DNA of 55,000 bases from Prorocentrum cordatum. Taxonomy: Eukaryota; Sar; Dinophyceae; Prorocentrales; Prorocentraceae. Shown piece by piece: positions 50,311-55,000 of the stretch (position 1 is the stretch's first letter; each line of letters opens with the position of its first letter). Both the position numbers and the translations under genes were made by a program. The notes under the pieces are model-generated. The model made no database searches. It had not been told where the DNA came from and saw only the letters and a program-made list of their open reading frames with translations. Location: the NCBI GenBank assembly GCA_963575745.1, contig CAUYUJ010019104.1, positions 689,131 through 744,130 on the forward strand, written 5' to 3'.

Positions 50311-50447
50311 CTTTCCCTCGTAGCGCTGCCCGTGGCCGGGGCATTGTGCAGCGCATCCCTCGTCGAACGTATTTTGTCGGACGCGTGGTCGAATTCCGCC
50401 AGTTCGGTCGAGATGGTGGTCAAGCGGTTCGGTTGCAATGTAGCCAT
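50311..50447 (-). other. Weak minus-strand coding signal, unidentified
   Basis: Reading from an ATG at 50447, the first 45 residues (beginning MATLQPNRLTTISTELAEFD) have mixed, non-repetitive composition before running into the repeats below 50310. No recognised domain, no splice evidence; a chance frame is possible. Confidence 0.2.
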
Positions 50448-50940
50448 GCGGATCTGAGCTTACCATTTCTTGCCATTTTGGCGGGGATCGCAGGAGCGTT
50501 TGTGTTGTGATCGACTGTGCTCGATATATCCAGCGGCAGCGTTTCATCCCAATATATTATTTTGAAAAAAGTCAGCAGGGGCCAAATTGCTGATGTGAAG
50601 CAACATAGGTCTCGTAGCCTGGCGACCACCACAGTTGCCACCGCAGCTTCCCAACACCATGCAGTTCCCATTGTAGCCCCCGCTACCACCACATCTCCCA
50701 CTACAGCTTCCCGCTGCCATGCAGCTCCAGTCTTGGACGGGATCATGGTTTATTCGTATGTCCTGCGCGACTAGCCTTCGTCCGTCAGAAAAAGGCAGAG
50801 CAAGCAATGGCATATTTGACCAACAGAGCTTAGAGAGCAGGTCAAAACCCTAATCCGCCCACCAGCACGCAACATACCACAGCGCACCAGGTCGCCTTAT
50901 CGCCAACGCGTGCGCAGTGCTTCTTCGTGCGCGATGGGCA
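50448..50940. other. Gene-free region with TACCACCACA words
   Basis: 50625-50735 repeats CCACCACAGTTGCCACCGCAG-like and CCATGCAGTTCCC / CCATGCAGCTCCA units of about 27 bp. Otherwise nothing. Confidence 0.4.
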
Positions 50941-50942
50941 AC

Positions 50943-51155
50943 TTCACAACCAACATGCCGCAAAAAGCCCAAAGCCACCCTTGCGCTTGCCCACGGAGAT
51001 TTCAGGGAAAGGCCCGCGTGCATTCAAAAAGTGTTTTTTTCTTGCCTGGTTGTAAAGTGCCCTTCCTGGTTGTAAAGTGCCCTTCTCGGATTTTGTAAGC
51101 TGGTTGTAAAGTGACCCATCTGGTTGTAAAGTGCGCTTCTGGTTGTAAAGTGACC
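50943..51155 (-). repeat. Inverted array of the CTTTACAACCAG unit
   Basis: CTGGTTGTAAAGTG at 51046, 51066, 51100, 51120 and 51139, plus one forward-oriented relic (CTTCACAACCAACATG) at 50942. Complementary to the array at 46126-46318. Confidence 0.8.
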
Positions 51156-51679
51156 CGCACGCCCCCTCCCCCTCCCGCCACGGCCCCAGGGGCTCCCAGC
51201 GGGGACGAGCACCCGCGAACGCAGGGCTCATTTCGATGCCGCCGATTCGCTTCGAGTCGATTTCGATGGACCCCGATTCCGATTCGATTCGATATGCCGA
51301 TCTCGGATCCGATTTCTCACTGGAGGCCTACTAGACTGCCGATGTCCACCGATTCGATGTTTCCCGACTCGGCTGCCGATATCCGTCGATGCGATTCACG
51401 CCGATCGCCGACCCAGCTTGCCGATTCGACTCTGGGCTCTCCCGCGAGCGGGGCGCCCGAGCCGATTGGTCGCTTAGATCGCGCCCGCGCGCCAGTGACG
51501 CCGCCGCTCTTCGGCGAGGGCCCCCCGCCCCTCCCTGGGCCCCCCCCGCCGCACCCCCCGCGGTTTGTCGTCCTCGGGGCTCCGCTGCGCCAGGCTGCAG
51601 AAAACGCCCGAGCCGCTCTCGGCCTCGATATACTGGCGAGGGCCACCACGGCTGCCCTCTGGCCGGCCGAGAAGGCTCG
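51156..51679. other. Gene-free region with degenerate CGATTC hexamers
   Basis: 51235-51425 repeats CCGATTCG, TCGATTTCGATG and GCCGATATCC-like words. 51425-51679 GC-rich, no gene. Confidence 0.45.
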
Positions 51680-51862
51680 GTATCGGTCAACGGATCCCCA
51701 TCCCCATCCCCATCCACATCTCGAGCCCCACCGTCTCACCACCTCGGTTGGGGATATGCCTCTCGAAACCCGAAGAGAGCAGCGTACATCCCCATCAGGG
51801 GGGTAAATCGGCCAGTGGGGCCCAGCCCACGCTGGTGGGGATGGGGATCGGTTAAAGGATGC
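51680..51862. mobile_element. Family K TIR element, copy 2
   Basis: GTATCGGTCAACGGATCCCC at the left; GGGGATCGGTTAAAGGATGC at the right. CCCCATCCCCAT inside, and GGGGTAAATCGGCCAGTGGG shared with the first copy. Confidence 0.78.
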
Positions 51863-52100
51863 TCAAAGGCCAGGAAACATTGCGACGGTTTCTTTCTTCT
51901 CCGCGGTGGCGCCGTCGAAGCCATCCGATGGCCATCCAAGTCCATTTGGCTCGCTGCCAGCGGCCGCGCAGCAGGTGCCTCCGCGGAGCTGCGGTCGAGC
52001 CGCGGACTCGCGCGCGTCAGCCTGCAGCGGTGGGGCCACAAGCGGTGGCCGACAGCTCCCAGGCCCTATGCACTTCCAGGACAACAGCGCCAAGGCGCTG
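51863..52100. other. Gene-free spacer
   Basis: Nothing recognisable. Confidence 0.3.
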
Positions 52101-52280
52101 TACAGTCGGGGCGCTCAGGAAGGAACCCTTTTCGTTGGGGAGGGGTTCGGTGTTCCCTAGTTGTTTCGCAGTTCGCCTTTGGTTTTGCTTAGGGCTTCGA
52201 TGGGAAAGCGAAGTTTAACTTGTGGGAGACAGGGGCCTCGTTTCTTCTTTAGGGTTCCTTAGGTCGACGCCCCGGCTGTA
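52101..52280. mobile_element. Family H TIR element, copy 1 (180 bp)
   Basis: TACAGTCGGGGCGCTCAGGA at the left; CCTTAGGTCGACGCCCCGGC then TGTA at the right. Shared interior CGTTGGGGAGGGG(T/C)TCGGTG with 53905-54084. Confidence 0.8.
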
Positions 52281-52520
52281 ACGCCGTGCCCGCGGCCGCA
52301 CCGAGCGGGGCGAGCCGGATCTGGTGCGGCGCGACGCCGAGCAGGCCACCCTGGCGCGGGAGCGGTCGACGTCGAAGCGGGGAAGTCAGGTCGAGTCGCG
52401 GAAGGCGCGTCGGATGAGGCTTCTCATCGGCACGGCGTCGGAGTCCGATCGGCTCGGCCGCTCCCGGATGCACAAAAGAGCCACGCGGCCGGCAGGGAAC
52501 AGTTTTTCAAGGAAAGGAAA
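52281..52520. other. Gene-free spacer, possible exon-like frame
   Basis: A forward frame (LVRRDAEQATLARERSTS) looks somewhat coding but leads into a GGA microsatellite; not called. Confidence 0.25.
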
Positions 52521-52992
52521 GGAGGAGGAGGAAGAGGAGAGAGGAGGAGGACGAGGAGGAGGAGGAGGAGGTTGAGCAGGAGGAGGAGGACCAATGTCAA
52601 CCTAAGAGTCACATCGGATCGTGGGGATGTTGGAATTGAATCGGATCGGGTCGGCCAGTGCCGATATCGAACCGGATCGATCGAACTGACATGGACCCTG
52701 CCCTGGCGTCGGCGGACGACTGGATGATGTAGGAGTCGTCCGAGCTGACAGAGGCGATCCTGAGCGACATGCGGGACTGACTGGACATGGCCTGTGGGGA
52801 CGATGATTGAGGAGGCTGCCGACGACACCGACGCGCTCAAGATGCCCTTCCGAGGCGGGGGAGGAGGAAAAGGAGGAAGAAGAGGAGGAGGAGGAGGAGA
52901 AGAGGAGGAGGAGGAGGAGGAGGAGGAGAAAAGGGAGGAGGAGGAGGAGGAGGAGGAGGAGGAGGAGGAGAAAAGGGAGGAGGAGGAAAATG
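52521..52992. repeat. Two GGA/GAA microsatellite blocks (52521-52590 and 52857-52992)
   Basis: Purine tracts with GGAGGAGGA and GAGAAAAGGGAGGAGG units. 52600-52856 between them holds GATCG words with no gene recognised. Confidence 0.85.
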
Positions 52993-53632
52993 ATGACGTC
53001 GAGGCCGCCTACGAGAACGACGCCGAGGAACGCCGCAACGATGTCGACGCGGCCGACGACAGCAGGCCATCTGTGCGTTCCAGCGCCGCTGCAGGACGGC
53101 ACCTGGCGCATGGCTCCAGGGGCCCCAGCCGGTTTCGTGTGCACACTTCACGTCTGGGGCACCCGCAGCGACGATACTGAGGACGGGGACGATGTGGAAG
53201 TAAGAGGGGGGCGGAGGTTACGCGTGAGACCGCGGTGTAATTCCACGGTGCCTTGGGCCTCAACTCCTTCCATCTGCCGTGCAGCCTGTTTCGAGGCTGG
53301 CCGCAGCCGCCATGCTCTCTCCCGTCGTGGCCGCTGTCGACGGCGCCCCGACCAGTGGTGACGCCCCGAATTGCCACCAGCGGCGCCCGGAGCCGTTCCC
53401 CGTCGCCGCCGCTTCGCGCTCACTGCCCCCCCCAGGTATGCCCGCAGCCTCGCCCACACTGCCCGGCGCAGCTTGCTGCCTTGGCGCCTGCCTGCGCGCA
53501 CACTGCGCGGTGCGTGCCGCCGACCGACCTCGAGCGAGGCAGGGCTCCCCTGCACGCCTACAGCCTGCGAGCAGGGCACGGCACAGGCCGCGCGCAGTCG
53601 CAGTGCCGAGGCTGCCACTTCGTCTCGTCGGT
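52993..53632. other. Gene-free GC-rich region
   Basis: Open frames in several phases, alanine/arginine-rich, without domain. Nothing recognisable. Confidence 0.3.
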
Positions 53633-53879
53633 GGCGAGCGAGGGGGGAAGTGAGAAGGATATGATCATGTAATAATCAGAATCGTAATCACAATGAAAAA
53701 GAGCAAGAGGAAGGAGAGGGCCTCGGACGGCTCGGAAGTGCCCCGGCCTTCTGCGCAGCTCTCCAGGCCTTCCCCGCAGGCACAGGGGACCTCTCAGCAG
53801 GCGCGAGGGTTCCTGAGAAGCCCCGCCCCGCCTTCTGCGAAGGCCCGCTCCTCCCCCCATCCCCCCCCCCTTGCTCGAC
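53633..53879. mobile_element. Family L element, copy 2 with A/T-rich insertion
   Basis: GGCGAGCGAGGGGGGAAGTG at the left; CCTTCTGCGAAGGCCCGCTC at the right, as in copy 1. 53661-53710 (ATGATCATGTAATAATCAGA) has no counterpart in copy 1 and may be a further insertion. Confidence 0.55.
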
Positions 53880-53904
53880 GTGGATGCCCTCAGCGTTGTG
53901 CGGT

Positions 53905-54084
53905 TACAGTAGGGGTTTTGAAGAAGGAACCCGTTTCGTTGGGGAGGGGCTCGGTGTTCTTTGATTGTTTCAAAGTTTGCCTCGGGTGTTCCTGAGGTGT
54001 TCCACAGGAAATCGAGGTTGAACTTATGGGAAAAAGGGGCCTCGTTCCTTATTTGGGATTCCTTAGGTCAACGCCTCGACTGTA
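53905..54084. mobile_element. Family H TIR element, copy 2 (180 bp)
   Basis: TACAGTAGGGGTTTTGAAGA at the left; TTAGGTCAACGCCTCGACTG then TA at the right. Same length as copy 1. Confidence 0.8.
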
Positions 54085-54392
54085 TCTGATTCATCACCCC
54101 CCTCTTTGCCGCCCCCGAGCGACGGGGCGATATGGCCCGACGCCTGCCTGAACGCTGGGCTGGCTGGGCAGGATCGGCGGCGAGCGATTTCGCCGCGGCA
54201 CCACTCTGCTGCGGGGTCCGCGCAGGCCTCCTGGCGCCGGCCAGGCCGCCGTCGTGCCCGAGGCCTCGAGACGCGCCCGGCGCAGGGCACGGTTCCACCG
54301 CACGCTGGACTGCCTGCCGCAGGCTGCAGGCCACACGGCGGGGCCGTGCCCCCGTGGCCGAGACCAGGAGGCCCGCCCTGCGGGCGACACTA
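54085..54392. other. Gene-free GC-rich region
   Basis: Nothing recognisable. GCCTGCCGCAGGCTGCAGGC (54312) is a local palindrome. Confidence 0.3.
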
Positions 54393-54770
<378 letters not shown>

Positions 54771-54772
54771 AT

Positions 54773-54925
54773 CATGGCGCGGGCCATGATATCTCCCCAG
54801 ATTTCACGGCGCCCCTTCTTATTTCAGTGCGCGTCCTTGGCCCCCACCCCCTGGGCCGCGCACATGCCGCCGGCCATGATTTGCGCCCTCCCCCCCCTCT
54901 TGGACTCCCCCGAGAGGGGGCTGAG
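54773..54925 (+). repeat. Family M dispersed repeat, copy 2
   Basis: GGCCATGATATCTCCCCAGA and GGGCCGCGCACATGCCGCCG as in 17912-18055, directly against the GT/GC tract. Confidence 0.65.
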
Positions 54926-55000
54926 CTGGGCGCGCCCCATGACGGCCACCTCTCCTCGCGGTGGGGGGGACGGGTCCCGAGGGAAAAGCGGGCCCTCGGG
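54926..55000. other. Window end, gene-free
   Basis: Short GC-rich end, nothing recognisable. Confidence 0.3.

Overview
The window reads as gene-poor nuclear DNA of a eukaryote with a very repeat-rich, GC-rich genome. A dinoflagellate (Prorocentrum-like) is my best guess. This is inference from three things: the type of non-LTR retrotransposon protein (RT remnant, zinc knuckle, RNase H), the large amount of GGA/GAT/GAC microsatellite, and the absence of bacterial gene organisation. I see no rRNA, tRNA, CRISPR array or operon. Apart from one clearly coding frame at the left edge (1-2301), I could not support an intact host gene. Most long open frames here are translations of tandem repeats.

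The structure is dominated by short, non-autonomous terminal-inverted-repeat (TIR) or foldback elements of about 55-430 bp, which I grouped by comparing the window with itself into families A-O plus single-copy ones. Several have visible target-site duplications: family A (9-10 bp), B (8 bp, two copies), C (TA, two copies of 179 bp each), D (about 10 bp), F (6 bp), a foldback element at 16710-17565 (9 bp) and a single element at 37092-37283 (9 bp). No transposase was found, so mobilisation in trans is inferred. Nesting is common: B inside E at 28.4 kb, the foldback element inside A at 16.7 kb, and C and D inside a 152-bp tandem array at 27.2-28.2 kb.

Layout: 1-2.3 kb retrotransposon 3' ORF; 2.9-4.3 kb families G, O and E; 4.6-10.4 kb microsatellites (GAC, GGA, CGT, about 1 kb of GAT, GGGA) with L, D and G copies; 11.5-13.6 kb composite repeats with J, E, F and A; 14.8-15.7 kb decayed retrotransposon; 15.9-20.4 kb an 85-bp tandem repeat and many TIR elements; 20.8-22.3 kb CTACT-like and GGA tracts; 24.4-25.0 kb second retrotransposon remnant on the minus strand; 27-29.4 kb nested elements; 30.5-32.2 kb a 104-bp satellite with dimer periodicity; 34-40.7 kb more TIR elements; 41.2-44.5 kb a 162-bp satellite split by a 102-bp satellite; 45-51 kb several short-unit minisatellites; 51.2-55 kb further elements and a long GT/GC tract.

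There is no pathway to describe. The interest lies in the layered record of mobile-element insertion and satellite growth.
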